The notes beneath the pieces were generated by a model, which was not told the DNA's origin, ran no database searches, and saw nothing but the letters and a program-made list of their open reading frames with translations. From the NCBI RefSeq assembly GCF_900105125.1, contig NZ_LT629750.1, forward strand, positions 6,289,001 to 6,353,000: DNA of 64,000 bases, given 5' to 3'. Both the position numbers and the translations under genes were made by a program. Below, in pieces: positions 35,365 through 45,652 of the stretch; position 1 is the stretch's first letter, and each line of letters opens with the position of its first letter. Origin of the DNA: Bradyrhizobium canariense. GTDB taxonomy: Bacteria > Pseudomonadota > Alphaproteobacteria > Rhizobiales > Xanthobacteraceae.

Positions 35365-35714
35365 TTAAAAAATGCTGCGGACGGCCCGGGCCGGAACCGC
35401 GAAAAGACTCGCCAAACCCATGGTTTGGCTGCAAAAACAGGGTTAATGGACGCTTAAGAGGTCTGTAGCATTTTCCGTCGAAGTGGGGGAACGGTTCGCC
35501 GTTAGAAAATCCGTCAAATAAAAATGGCGCGTGTTCTAATTGCAAAACCGATATTCACTTTTGCGGAATACGCACAGGGCCAAGAGGTCATAGCCGGTTG
35601 GAGCACTTTCAGGGTGGCGAGACATCTGCGCCGCCCTTTGCGCGTCATACGTGACGTTTGGATCAAGGCGGGCGCGGCGACGCATCCAGCATGAGCGCGT
35701 TTTAGGAGCAATGA
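35365..35714 (+). other. dnaG-rpoD intergenic region
   Basis: This 350-bp stretch contains no convincing gene. A perfect 8-bp inverted repeat GCCAAACCCATGGTTTGGC (about 35412-35430) could be a hairpin or operator. AGGAG at 35705-35709 is the rpoD ribosome site. Separate rpoD promoters are expected here but no strong -35/-10 pair stands out. Confidence 0.4.
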
Positions 35715-37841
<2,127 letters not shown>

Positions 37842-37848
37842 TTCAGAG

Positions 37849-37880
37849 GTCGTGCCCGGGCTTGACCCGGGTATCCATCG
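37849..37880. repeat. Interspersed repeat family C fragment
   Basis: GTCGTGCCCGGGCTTGACCC followed by GGGTATCCATCG matches the left end of family C. It directly abuts the rpoD terminator. Confidence 0.65.
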
Positions 37881-37888
37881 AGACAAAG

Positions 37889-37913
37889 CGGCGGGCGAAA
37901 GCCCGCCGTTTTT
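37889..37913 (+). terminator. rho-independent terminator of rpoD
   Basis: CGGCGGGC-GAAA-GCCCGCCG gives a perfect 8-bp stem with a GAAA tetraloop followed by five T. It separates rpoD from the retron locus. Confidence 0.9.
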
Positions 37914-38016
37914 GTTCGGGCTCGGAACAATCAAAAGAGCCCTGTGCGGCCAAAACCAGACAAAACAGGAACTCCAGCGACTTTGTCGCGAATCAACGCT
38001 CAATCTCACAATTAAC

Positions 38017-38046
38017 TTGCAATTCGAAGTCAACAGCGATTATAGC
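38017..38046 (+). promoter_or_regulatory. Candidate promoter of the retron locus
   Basis: TTGCAA (38017-38022) and TATAGC (38041-38046) are 18 bp apart, each matching four of six consensus bases. The region is AT-richer than its surroundings. It would start a transcript near 38053, just before the structured leader. Confidence 0.3.
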
Positions 38047-38094
38047 TCGCTGACAGCGAATTTAGTTTGCAAGCGAGTTCCGAATCAGTCGTGA

Positions 38095-38340
38095 GTGTTG
38101 GCTCGCTTGGGCGACATTCATGCCTCCCAAACCGGGCGAGTCAAATCGCTCTAGGGATTCGAAAGAATCCTCCATTGGCCGGTCGTGCGGCACCTGTTCC
38201 TGCGTCGCGCGCCCTCCGCCAAACATAGGCGAACATCGAAAAGGCTTCGATGTTCGCCTGGGAAGCTTAGAGGTCCTTTCGTTCGAGATGCTCTTTGTTC
38301 AAAGGCACCGGGGCAATTTTGCACCGGCGAACAGGGAGAC
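38095..38340 (+). ncRNA. Putative retron msr-msd RNA region (boundaries unresolved)
   Basis: Upstream of the retron genes the sequence is densely self-complementary. There is a hairpin closed by CTCGCTTGGG with CCCAA and GCGAG (38102-38139), a 6-bp stem GGATTC/GAATCC capped by GAAA (38155-38170), and a perfect 14-bp stem (38227-38240 with 38246-38259, arm AGGCGAACATCGAA, 5-nt loop). Short msr stem-loops followed by one long msd hairpin are what retron RNAs show, and the ncRNA usually lies just upstream of the RT operon. I could not identify a convincing a1/a2 end pair or the branching G. Confidence 0.5.
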
Positions 38341-38345
38341 GGTCA

Positions 38346-38522
38346 ATGGTCGATACCACTGATCCACCAAGCGGCGAACGAAAGCGTTCTGGTTTCTGGC
38401 GACAAGTGCGTGGCTTCGGCCGCAACCTTGTCAACAGACAGACGTTCATTATGGCCACCCGCGTCCTCACGTTGATGGTGCGGATAGTCGAACTAGTGAA
38501 CAGGCTACGCGGCGATCTCTAA
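38346..38522 (+). CDS. 58-residue retron-associated small protein
   Basis: ATG 38346 has an excellent ribosome site (AGGGAG, 7-nt spacing). The product has a polar N-terminus (MVDTTDPPSGERKRSGFW) and a hydrophobic to amphipathic basic C-terminus (MATRVLTLMVRIVELVNRL) that could insert into or lie on a membrane. It sits between the putative msr-msd RNA and the HTH gene, 37 bp before the latter, on the same strand. I do not recognise a family. It is the best candidate for a toxic effector or an accessory peptide of the retron, which is inference. Confidence 0.6.
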   Translation: MVDTTDPPSGERKRSGFWRQVRGFGRNLVNRQTFIMATRVLTLMVRIVELVNRLRGDL

Positions 38523-38559
38523 GCTAATTTTCCCAATTTTCGAAAGGTTGAGTGAATCG

Positions 38560-38871
38560 ATGTACGACCGGGCACTGAAATTAATCCGGCAATACCATCG
38601 GCTGTCGCAGGCGGAGCTTGCGGACGCCCTCAATCTATCGCGGTCATTCGTATCCGAACTCGAAAAGCCCGGAGGGAAGAAGCCAAGTATTGATGTGCTT
38701 GAGCGTTATGCCAACTATTTCAAAATCCCAGTCTCGTCGCTGCTCCTATTCGCTGAGCGATCAGGATCTTCGGAGTTGCGCGAAACGTCTCGAGCTTTTG
38801 CCGCCGACAAGGTCTTAAAAATGCTGGAGTGGCTCGAGGAAACCACGCGTGACGAGCTGCGAGCTGGTTGA
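38560..38871 (+). CDS. XRE-type HTH protein of the retron operon
   Basis: The 103-residue protein has an N-terminal XRE/Cro-like HTH: ALKLIRQYHRLSQAELADAL, then NLSRSFVSELEKPG and IDVLERYANYFKIPVSSLLL. The C-terminal 30 residues (FAADKVLKMLEWLEETTRDE) look helical. The start is ATG 38560 (or TTG 38548, MSESMYD). It overlaps the start of the RT gene by 23 bp if the RT begins at GTG 38849, so the two are translationally coupled. HTH proteins define one of the described retron classes; it may regulate the locus or control an effector. Confidence 0.85.
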   Translation: MYDRALKLIRQYHRLSQAELADALNLSRSFVSELEKPGGKKPSIDVLERYANYFKIPVSSLLLFAERSGSSELRETSRAFAADKVLKMLEWLEETTRDELRAG

Positions 38872-39841
38872 TCCGATGAGGAAGAAACCTCGAACCGATC
38901 TCCCTCTGTCAGATTGCTGGCTCTCTGCAATTGACTCACCTTCCACTCTCGCCCGACGGTTATCTACACCAGGCCATAAGTTGTGTGTCGACGATCTTTC
39001 GTCCTTCGCGCGAGATACTGGAAACTATCGACTGTTCCCAATTTTCAACGAGAAGGGCAAAGCGCGTCCTATCCAATGGCCGAAGCGCCGCCTGCAAGGT
39101 GTTCACGCCCGAATTCATAAGTTGCTCTCGCGCGTCGCAGTTCCGAAGTATCTACATTCAGCTGTGCGAGGGAAATCATACATTTCCAACGCAGCCGCAC
39201 ACGATCCGAAAATGCCAACAATCAAAATTGATGTGAAGAAATTCTTTCCATCGGTTTCGCGCGTGGTGATTTTTAATTTTTTCGCGGGCCCACTAAAATG
39301 CCGCCGTGACGTTGCGGGATTGCTCGCCGATATTCTGACCTTCGATGCGCATCTCCCAACGGGAAGCGCGGCAAGTCCGATAATCGCGTACTACTCGTTT
39401 AAACCTATGTTTGATGAAATCGCACAATTCGCGGAATCTCTCGGCCTTACGATGACATGTTATGTCGATGACATGGCCTTGAGCGGTCCCCGCGCCAACA
39501 AAGGCGTTCTTTACGCGATTAGGGGCATTATTGCCCGGCACGGATTGAAATCACATAAGGCGCATACTTTTTCAGGCTTGCAGCCAAAAGTGGTGACGGG
39601 TGTTTGTAATACGGCCGCTGGTCCTCGCGTTCCCAACAAGTTGCATTTGAAGATCAAGAACGGGTTTGATGCTTTGGCGAAAGCTCAAAACGCGGTTGAA
39701 GAAGGCAAAATATTGCGACCGTTGCTAGGAAGAATGGAAGCCGCAGCGCAGATCGACCCCGCATTTAAGGCTCGGGCTAAAACTGTCCGTGCAAAGTATT
39801 CGCGACCAAAAGATGTAGGGGGACTTGAAAAAATTGAATAG
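38849..39841 (+). CDS. Retron-type reverse transcriptase
   Basis: The 330-residue RT would make msDNA from its own ncRNA. Retron-specific motifs are both present: NAAAH (114-118, the NAxxH of region X) and VTG (249-251, region Y). The catalytic core shows IKIDVKKFFPS (first Asp128), LPTGSAASPIIAYYSF (usual LPQGAPTSP) and the active-site YVDD (205-208; most retrons have YADD). GTG 38849 is favoured by GAGGAAA upstream; ATG 38876 is an alternative. Only the RT domain is present, with no fused effector. The locus is AT-richer than flanking genes, suggesting acquisition by transfer. Confidence 0.93.
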   Translation: MTSCELVDPMRKKPRTDLPLSDCWLSAIDSPSTLARRLSTPGHKLCVDDLSSFARDTGNYRLFPIFNEKGKARPIQWPKRRLQGVHARIHKLLSRVAVPKYLHSAVRGKSYISNAAAHDPKMPTIKIDVKKFFPSVSRVVIFNFFAGPLKCRRDVAGLLADILTFDAHLPTGSAASPIIAYYSFKPMFDEIAQFAESLGLTMTCYVDDMALSGPRANKGVLYAIRGIIARHGLKSHKAHTFSGLQPKVVTGVCNTAAGPRVPNKLHLKIKNGFDALAKAQNAVEEGKILRPLLGRMEAAAQIDPAFKARAKTVRAKYSRPKDVGGLEKIE

Positions 39842-39931
39842 AAACTCGTTTCCGGCTTGGTCCCTTAACTCGGTCAATGCGACCGCGTACTAAGCGGGAC
39901 GGTGGTAACTCTAAAAATATCGAGTCGCCAC

Positions 39932-40556
39932 TTATCCTTCCGCCGCCGGACAACTCGGCCCGAACCACCACGCGCTTTCCGTAAACGTCACCGGCACCAC
40001 GCCGCCCGCGACACGTCGGCCCGATGGATGCAGGTTCAGCGATCCGTCCGGCGCGAACGCGCGGTCAAAACTTCCTTCATCGGTCATGGTGAGATCGGGG
40101 CCCGACCAGCGTCCGGCAAAGGTCAGGCGTGGTGGCTGTTCGATCTGGCCGGTGAAGTTCCAGAACACCGGCCGATAATAGGCGCGCAGGCGAAACGCAT
40201 GTCTGTCCATGTCGGACCACACGCGGCCCGGCGTTCCGCCACGCAGCTGAAGCCGGTAGCGCTCGCCAAGCGGTGTGCAGAGATAGCCGTCGCCGCGCAC
40301 GCTGGTGGACGCAAGAATGCGCGAGCCTGAGGGCGACGGCGAAAACCAGATGTAGAACGTGTAGGTGCCGGACGCGGCGTGCGCGACGCCGACGCCTTGC
40401 CGGCCACAGCCGCGTGCGTCCGCCGACCCGATAGATCCACGGCGAGAACGCGGCGTTGACGGTGATGTAGAAAATCGCGCCGAGCGCCAGCAGCACGAAC
40501 AGGCTGGTCAGGCACCCGACGCGGCGCCTGCGGGTGGGTGGCTGGCCTTCGATCAT
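39932..40556 (-). pseudogene. Frameshifted gene for a hypothetical membrane-anchored protein
   Basis: ATG 40556 starts a frame with a membrane anchor (VGCLTSLFVLLALGAIFYI) and NAAFSPWIYRVGG. It then loses sense at about 40413. The continuation is in another frame: GVGVAHAASGTYTFYIWFSP, then SILASTS-like and VRGDGYLCTPLGERYRLQL, to the end AWWFGPSCPAAEG. Removing one C in ACGCGGCTG restores one protein of about 207 residues. It is either a true pseudogene or a sequencing error. The function is unknown. It is the first gene beyond the retron. Confidence 0.7.
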
Positions 40557-40781
40557 GGCGCGATGATGAAATGGGCCGCCCGGGCTTTTAAGCAGAGCGC
40601 GGCACTTTCAAGGGGGAATGCTCCGGAAAACGGAACGCATTGGTGATATCATCATTCAAGCCTGCGCCATCGATCGTGGCGAATGACGCGAGGATAATAA
40701 GGATCATCGCCTGTCTGCAACTCCGCGGAACAACCGTGAGTTCCCGGTTTCCCGCATTTCATCCGGTTTGGACGAGATGTC

Positions 40782-42359
40782 ATGAACCCAGCCAATCCCG
40801 CCTTCCCGAGCACGGCCGTCCTGAAGCCGGGAGCGGTCGACCTCCCGCTGCTGAGACGCATCCATGCAGGTACCGTTGCGCTGTCGCTGGATCCCTCGGC
40901 AACCACGGGCATGCGGGCTTCACAGGCCACGGTTCAGGACATCGTCGACAGCCACAAGGTGGTCTATGGAATCAATACCGGCTTCGGCAAGCTGGTGAGC
41001 ACGCGGATCAGCAACGACCATTTGGCCGAACTGCAACGCAATCTGGTGCTGTCGCACAGCGTCGGAACGGGTGAGCCGCTCTCGCCTGCCGTGGTCCGGT
41101 TGGTGCTCGCGACCAAGGTCGTGAGTTTGGCCCGTGGGCATTCCGGGGTACGGCCGGCGCTGGTCGATGCGCTGCTCGCCTTGTACAACGCGGGCATCAC
41201 TCCCCGCATCCCCGCCAAGGGATCGGTCGGCGCGTCAGGGGATTTGGCTCCCCTTGCACATCTGGCGTGCGTGCTCATCGGTGACGGCGAAGCCTTCACC
41301 GCCGATGGAAAAGTCGTGAAAGGGAGCGAGGCCCTGGCGCTGGTCGGGCTGGAGCCCTTTGTGCTCGGTGCCAAGGAGGGGCTGGCCCTGCTCAATGGCA
41401 CGCAGGTATCAACCGCTCTCGCGCTCTCAGGCTTGTTTGGTGCGGAAGACGTCTTCGCGTCGGCGTTGATCTCGGGGGCGCTGTCGCTCGAAGCCATCCA
41501 GGGCTCCATCAAGCCGTTCGATGCGCGCATCCACGAGGCGCGCGGGCAGGCCGGGCAGATCGCTGTTGCGGCCGCGGTGCTTGCGCTTCTGGAGGGCAGC
41601 GAGATCGTGCCGTCTCACGCCGATTGCGGACGCGTGCAGGATCCGTACTCGGTGCGCTGCATTCCGCAGGTCATGGGCGCATGTCTCGACAATTTGACGC
41701 ACGCGGCGCGCGTGCTGGCGATCGAAGCCAATGCAGCGTCGGACAATCCCCTGGTGTTCGCCGACACCGGCGAGGTGATCTCAGGGGGAAACTTTCACGC
41801 CGAGCCGGTGGCCTTCGCCGCCGACATTTTGGCGCTCGCGATAGCCGAGATCGGCGCGATGGCGGAGCGGCGTATTGCGCTGCTCGTCGACAGCGCATTG
41901 TCGGGCCTGCCGGCATTCCTGGTGCGCGACGGCGGGCTAAACTCCGGTTTCATGATCGCGCAGGTGACGGCCGCGGCACTTGCATCCGAGAACAAGTCGC
42001 TGGCCCACCCCGCGAGTGTCGACAGTCTTCCGACTTCGGCCAATCAGGAGGATCATGTATCGATGGCAACTTACGCGGCGCGCCGGCTCGGCGAGATGGT
42101 GAACAACACGGCCGTCGTGGTCGGCATCGAGGCCATGGCCGCGGCCCAGGGCATCGAGTTGAGGCGCCCCCTCAAGAGTTCACCGCTGATCGAAGCGGAG
42201 TTCGATACGATCCGCTCGCGCGTAGCCTTCCTCGATCGCGACCGCTATCTCGCGTCGGACCTCGAGGCCATGAGGCTCTGGGCCTTGCATGCCGATGGGC
42301 ACATCGCTCCAGCGCTGCTCGCTGCCATACTACCCAGTCAACCCGGGGCATTTTCCTGA
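40782..42359 (+). CDS. hutH: Histidine ammonia-lyase family enzyme
   Basis: The 525-residue enzyme deaminates histidine to urocanate using an MIO group formed from Ala151-Ser152-Gly153 in [14 protein letters not shown]. Also visible are [10 protein letters not shown] (active-site Tyr), [11 protein letters not shown] and the family block [19 protein letters not shown] [19 protein letters not shown]. No other hut genes are nearby, so a role as a different aromatic amino-acid lyase cannot be excluded; the sequence looks like HutH. Confidence 0.88.
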   Translation: MNPANPAFPSTAVLKPGAVDLPLLRRIHAGTVALSLDPSATTGMRASQATVQDIVDSHKVVYGINTGFGKLVSTRISNDHLAELQRNLVLSHSVGTGEPLSPAVVRLVLATKVVSLARGHSGVRPALVDALLALYNAGITPRIPAKGSVGASGDLAPLAHLACVLIGDGEAFTADGKVVKGSEALALVGLEPFVLGAKEGLALLNGTQVSTALALSGLFGAEDVFASALISGALSLEAIQGSIKPFDARIHEARGQAGQIAVAAAVLALLEGSEIVPSHADCGRVQDPYSVRCIPQVMGACLDNLTHAARVLAIEANAASDNPLVFADTGEVISGGNFHAEPVAFAADILALAIAEIGAMAERRIALLVDSALSGLPAFLVRDGGLNSGFMIAQVTAAALASENKSLAHPASVDSLPTSANQEDHVSMATYAARRLGEMVNNTAVVVGIEAMAAAQGIELRRPLKSSPLIEAEFDTIRSRVAFLDRDRYLASDLEAMRLWALHADGHIAPALLAAILPSQPGAFS

Positions 42360-42711
42360 TCGCGTGCCGCTGCTCGGTGACCGACGCCTGCGTCGAAAGC
42401 CCAGGCGAGGCGATCACCTGGCGCTTGTTCCGTTGCCGGACCAGACAGGTGCGGCGCGAAACTGATCCGTGGCCGGAATCATTCCGATCATAGCGGCTCT
42501 CCCTTCGGCTGACGGGTCCAGGGGATACCGCCGCGCAGCCGCTTGATGTGGATCAACTGATTTGCAGGCGACAAGCCGCCGGGCGGCAGGTCGCGGGCGC
42601 AAGGGGCATTTTCGAACGAAAAATGGCATGAGAGGTGTTACGATCTCGGGCCACCCGTTATGCCCAAGGTATTGCCAAGGGACTGCCAAGCGACTGCCAA
42701 GGGACTTCCTG
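42360..42711 (+). repeat. Intergenic region with three tandem 11-bp repeats
   Basis: Most of this 350-bp gap shows no gene. At about 42674-42706 the unit GCCAAGGGACT occurs three times in tandem with one variant (GCCAAGCGACT), just before the start codon of the lytic transglycosylase gene. An in-frame reading continues upstream to 42562 but the signal peptide starts at 42712. Confidence 0.6.
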
Positions 42712-43506
42712 ATGACCACGCGCACAAAATTGATAATGGCCGCTATTCTGACCCTGCTCGCGGGCCTGAGCCCACAAGCCCGCGCCGCCCAATGCGGCAG
42801 TGGCCCCGGCGGGTTCGAAGCCTGGAAGAGCGAGTTCGCCCAGGAGGCGAGGGCCAAGGGCGTCGGCGCCTCGGCCGTCCAGGCCTTGATGGCGACGAAC
42901 TACGCCTCGGCGACCATCGCCGCCGATCGCGGCCAGCGAAGCTTCAATCTGTCGCTCGACGCGTTTCTCGCCAAGCGGGGTGCTGCGACCATCGTTGCGC
43001 GCGGACGTTCGCTGAAGCATTCGCAAGGCGCGATGTTTGCTTCCATTCAGCAGCGTTACGGCGTGCCGCCGGGCCCGTTGCTCGCCATCTGGGGCATGGA
43101 GACGGGGTTCGGCAGCCAGCGCGGCAACCAGAACATGCTCTCGTCGATCGCGACGCTGGCCTATGACTGCCGGCGGTCGGCCTATTTCACCGAGCACCTT
43201 TACGCGGCGCTGCAATTGATCGATCGCGGCGCGCTGTCGCCGGCCCAGCGCGGCTCCATGCATGGCGAGGTCGGCCAGACCCAGTTTATGCCGAAGAACA
43301 TTCTCGCCTATGGTACCGGCAATCTCGACGTCGCGGCCAACGCGCTGAGCTCGACCGCGAATTTCCTGAAAGCCCATGGCTGGCGTGCGGGCGCCGGATA
43401 TCAGCCGGGAGAGCCCAACTTCGCCGCCATCGAGGCTTGGAATGCGGCGGGTGTCTACCAGCGCGCCATCGCGCTGATGGGCCGCCAGATCGACGGAGGC
43501 GAGTGA
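42712..43506 (+). CDS. MltB-type lytic murein transglycosylase (first of pair)
   Basis: The 264-residue periplasmic enzyme cleaves glycan strands with formation of anhydromuramic ends. It has a signal peptide (KLIMAAILTLLAGLSPQARA) and the SLT-like MltB domain: IWGMETGFGS (catalytic Glu), TLAYDCRRSAYFTEHL, GEVGQTQFMPKNILAYG and a C-terminal NAAGVYQRAI. There is no peptidoglycan-binding tail. A paralogue follows 230 bp downstream. Confidence 0.9.
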   Translation: MTTRTKLIMAAILTLLAGLSPQARAAQCGSGPGGFEAWKSEFAQEARAKGVGASAVQALMATNYASATIAADRGQRSFNLSLDAFLAKRGAATIVARGRSLKHSQGAMFASIQQRYGVPPGPLLAIWGMETGFGSQRGNQNMLSSIATLAYDCRRSAYFTEHLYAALQLIDRGALSPAQRGSMHGEVGQTQFMPKNILAYGTGNLDVAANALSSTANFLKAHGWRAGAGYQPGEPNFAAIEAWNAAGVYQRAIALMGRQIDGGE

Positions 43507-43556
43507 AGCGGGCTTGCGGGACGCGCCTCTGATGCAAGCGTTACCAGTCTCTCCAT

Positions 43557-43676
43557 CGTCATTGCGAGGAGCGAAGCGACGAAGCAATCCACCTTTCTGC
43601 ACGTTGGCGATATGGATCGCTTCGCGGAGTCTGTCATCGGGCGCGCATGCGCGCGACCCGTTGGCTCGCAATGACG
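43557..43676. repeat. Interspersed repeat family A, full copy 2
   Basis: CGTCATTGCGAGGAGCGAAG to GGCTCGCAATGACGG, closely matching 17275-17395 except in the central spacer. It lies between the two transglycosylase genes. Confidence 0.85.
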
Positions 43677-43733
43677 GTGTGCGGCGCGTATTTTCATGAC
43701 ATGATTGAGATAATCGAGCAGCAAAGGATTCGC

Positions 43734-44537
43734 ATGCGCAAGTTTTATTTGGCCATTTTGTTCAGCACGGTCATCGCCACCCCCTCGTTCGCCGCCCGTT
43801 GTGGTGGGGATTTTAATTCCTTCGTCGCCAGCATGTCGGCGGACGCGCAGGCGGCCGGCGTCTCGCAAGCCGTTATTTCGCAGGCGTTCGGCGGTGTAAC
43901 GCAGGACATGGCGGTGCTGAATTTTGATCGCCGCCAGCGCTACACCTTCAACAAGACGTTCGAGCAATATGTTTCGACCCGCGTCGGCTCGGGGCGCATC
44001 AACACCGGCCGGGCGATGCTGCAGCGGAACGCCGCGCTGCTGTCGCGGATCGAGGCGCGGTTCGGCGTGCCCCGGCAGATCCTGGTCGCGATCTGGGGGC
44101 TGGAGACGGATTTCGGCCATGGCGACATGGGCAAGCTGCCGGTGATCCGGACGCTGACCACGCTGGCGCATGATTGCCGCCGCTCCGAGCTGTTCCAGGG
44201 CGAATTGCTGGCGGCGCTGAAGATCGTGCAGCGCGGCGATCTTCCGTTGCGGGATTTGATCGGCGCCTATGCCGGCGAGATCGGCCAGACGCAATTTTTG
44301 CCGTCGTCCTACATCAAATACGGCGTCGATTTCGACGGTGACGGCCGCGTCGATCTGCGCCACTCAGTGCCCGACGTGCTCGCTTCCACCGCGAACCTCT
44401 TGCACACCAACGGCTTCAAGATGGGCGCGCCCTACGGCGAAGGCAGCGAAAATTTCGAAGCGATGCGCGAATGGAATCACGCCACGATCTATCGCAAGAC
44501 GATCGGGTATTTTGCGGATCAGCTGGTGGGAAGGTGA
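43734..44537 (+). CDS. MltB-type lytic murein transglycosylase (second of pair)
   Basis: The 267-residue paralogue has a signal peptide (MRKFYLAILFSTVIATPSFA), the catalytic IWGLETDFGH and the blocks LAHDCRRSELFQGELLAALK, GEIGQTQFLPSSYIKYGVDF and DGDGRVDLRHS. An AAAGGA site precedes ATG 43734. It and its neighbour differ in the metal- or substrate-binding loop DFDGDGRVDL, present only here, which resembles a Ca-binding loop of some MltB enzymes. Confidence 0.91.
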   Translation: MRKFYLAILFSTVIATPSFAARCGGDFNSFVASMSADAQAAGVSQAVISQAFGGVTQDMAVLNFDRRQRYTFNKTFEQYVSTRVGSGRINTGRAMLQRNAALLSRIEARFGVPRQILVAIWGLETDFGHGDMGKLPVIRTLTTLAHDCRRSELFQGELLAALKIVQRGDLPLRDLIGAYAGEIGQTQFLPSSYIKYGVDFDGDGRVDLRHSVPDVLASTANLLHTNGFKMGAPYGEGSENFEAMREWNHATIYRKTIGYFADQLVGR

Positions 44538-44548
44538 TTGCTATTTGC

Positions 44549-44645
44549 CGTCATTCCGGGGCAGCCCGCAGGGCTGAACCCGGAATCTCGCGCCAATAAC
44601 TTCGAGATTCCGGGTTCGATGCTGTCGCATCGCCCCGGAATGACG
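44549..44645. repeat. Interspersed repeat family B, copy 3
   Basis: CCGTCATTCCGGGGCAGCCC to CATCGCCCCGGAATGACGG, with the usual inverted ends and GAGATTCCGGGTTCG core. Confidence 0.85.
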
Positions 44646-44680
44646 GGTGCGTTTGCGAGGAAACGGCGATCCAGGTTAGT

Positions 44681-44773
44681 TCGTCATGCCCGGGCTTGTC
44701 CCGGGCATCCACGTCTTGGAGGCACCCAAGCAAGAAAGACGTGGATGGCCGGGACGATGCCCGGCCATGACGG
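44681..44773. repeat. Interspersed repeat family C, full copy
   Basis: TCGTCATGCCCGGGCTTGTC, CCGGGCATCCACGTCTT, then the inverted AAGACGTGGATGGCCGGGAC and GATGCCCGGCCATGACGG. The whole unit is a long imperfect palindrome of about 93 bp. Confidence 0.85.
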
Positions 44774-44869
44774 GTGTGGTTTAGGCTGGTTACAAAAACC
44801 GCCCGTCGGGCAAATCACTGTCCAGCCCCGTTTCGAAAAATATTCCACTTTCGTCCATAACCAAATCAC

Positions 44870-45260
44870 CCCTATAGCCGCGCCGTCCCGCTCCCCAGAG
44901 GGGCGGCTCGCGATCGTCACGAACGCGGGGCGGGATGCGGTGGACGCGCGCGGCGCTGTGGACGAACGGCGCCTATGCGTGGACGGCGAAGTCGTGTGGT
45001 CCTGACGCCTCGATGCCGGCGTCAAGTTGGTGATGATGCTTCGCATCACACCGACGACGGTGACAAGAAAGCCCGATCGCCGGGGAGAGCACGAAGGAAA
45101 CCGTTAAAACCACTGCGCAGGGAATGCCGGGTGAACCGGTGTGACCGCGGTGACTAACTCGTGTGCTTTTTTTCACTGCACGCGAGGCTGCGGGGCGCAA
45201 CGGGCGCCCGGCATTCCCTGCGCCCTCTGATTTTCAGAACAGGGCAGGACGTTGACCAGC
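44870..45260. repeat. Long interspersed element typical of Bradyrhizobium intergenic regions
   Basis: The stretch contains GAACGCGGGGCGGGATGCGG, TGGACGCGCGCGGCG, AAGTCGTGTGGTCCTGACGC, GCCCGATCGCCGGGGAGAGC and CCGGCATTCCCTGCGCCCTC. I recognise this wording as a recurrent roughly 400-bp non-coding repeat of Bradyrhizobium genomes (from memory, not a search). GCAGGGAATGCCGGG and CCCGGCATTCCCTGCG near its right end are inverted copies of each other. No gene is visible. Confidence 0.55.
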
Positions 45261-45308
45261 AAACCTCGCGCGAGGTGCGGCGAGATCGCGAAGCCGTGTC
45301 TGACATAC

Positions 45309-45502
45309 GCGTCGTGCCCGGGCAAAAGCGCGAAGCGCGTCTTCGCGCCAGATGACCCGGGCATCCATCAATCTTCGCAATAACTTTTTAGAAGGGGATG
45401 GATTGCCGGGTCGAGCCCGGCCAGGACGAAGTAATTCCTAATTGGCTGCTTGATGATCGAGAAGCATACTCCACGTCGTCCCGGCCTTGAGCCGGGACGA
45501 CG
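45309..45502. repeat. Interspersed repeat family C, variant copies
   Basis: GTCGTGCCCGGG...GACCCGGGCATCCATCAA and GGATGGATTGCCGGGTCGAG...CCAGGACGA (to 45430), followed by GTCGTCCCGGCCTTGAGCCG-GGACGACG (45475-45502), are rearranged family C arms. Confidence 0.65.
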
Positions 45503-45508
45503 CATCGC

Positions 45509-45650
45509 CGTCATTCCGGGGCATGCGTCAGCATGAACCCGGAATCTCGCACCGACAACTTCCAGATTCCGGGTTCGCGACTTTGTTGCGCCCTGGAATG
45601 ACCGCTCGAAGCTTCTGGATTGCTTCGTCGCTTACGCTCCTCGCATGACG
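45509..45650. repeat. Repeat family B copy 4 followed by a family A fragment
   Basis: CCGTCATTCCGGGGCATGCG to GCCCTGGAATGACCG (45509-45603) is family B. Then GGATTGCTTCGTCGCTTACG-CTCCTCGCATGACG (45617-45650) is the end of a family A unit, reaching the stop codon of the SDR gene. Confidence 0.75.
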
Positions 45651-45652
45651 AA

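Noticed and set aside
37924..38300. A longer a1/a2 pairing of GAAC-AATCA-AAAGAGC with GCTCTTTGTTC
   Set aside because: It needs a 5-nt bulge, would make an unusually long retron RNA and leaves no room for a promoter after the rpoD terminator.
38185..38475. A 96-codon frame across the putative msr-msd RNA and the small-peptide gene
   Set aside because: It runs through the perfect hairpin, has no ribosome site and overlaps the better-supported 58-residue gene.
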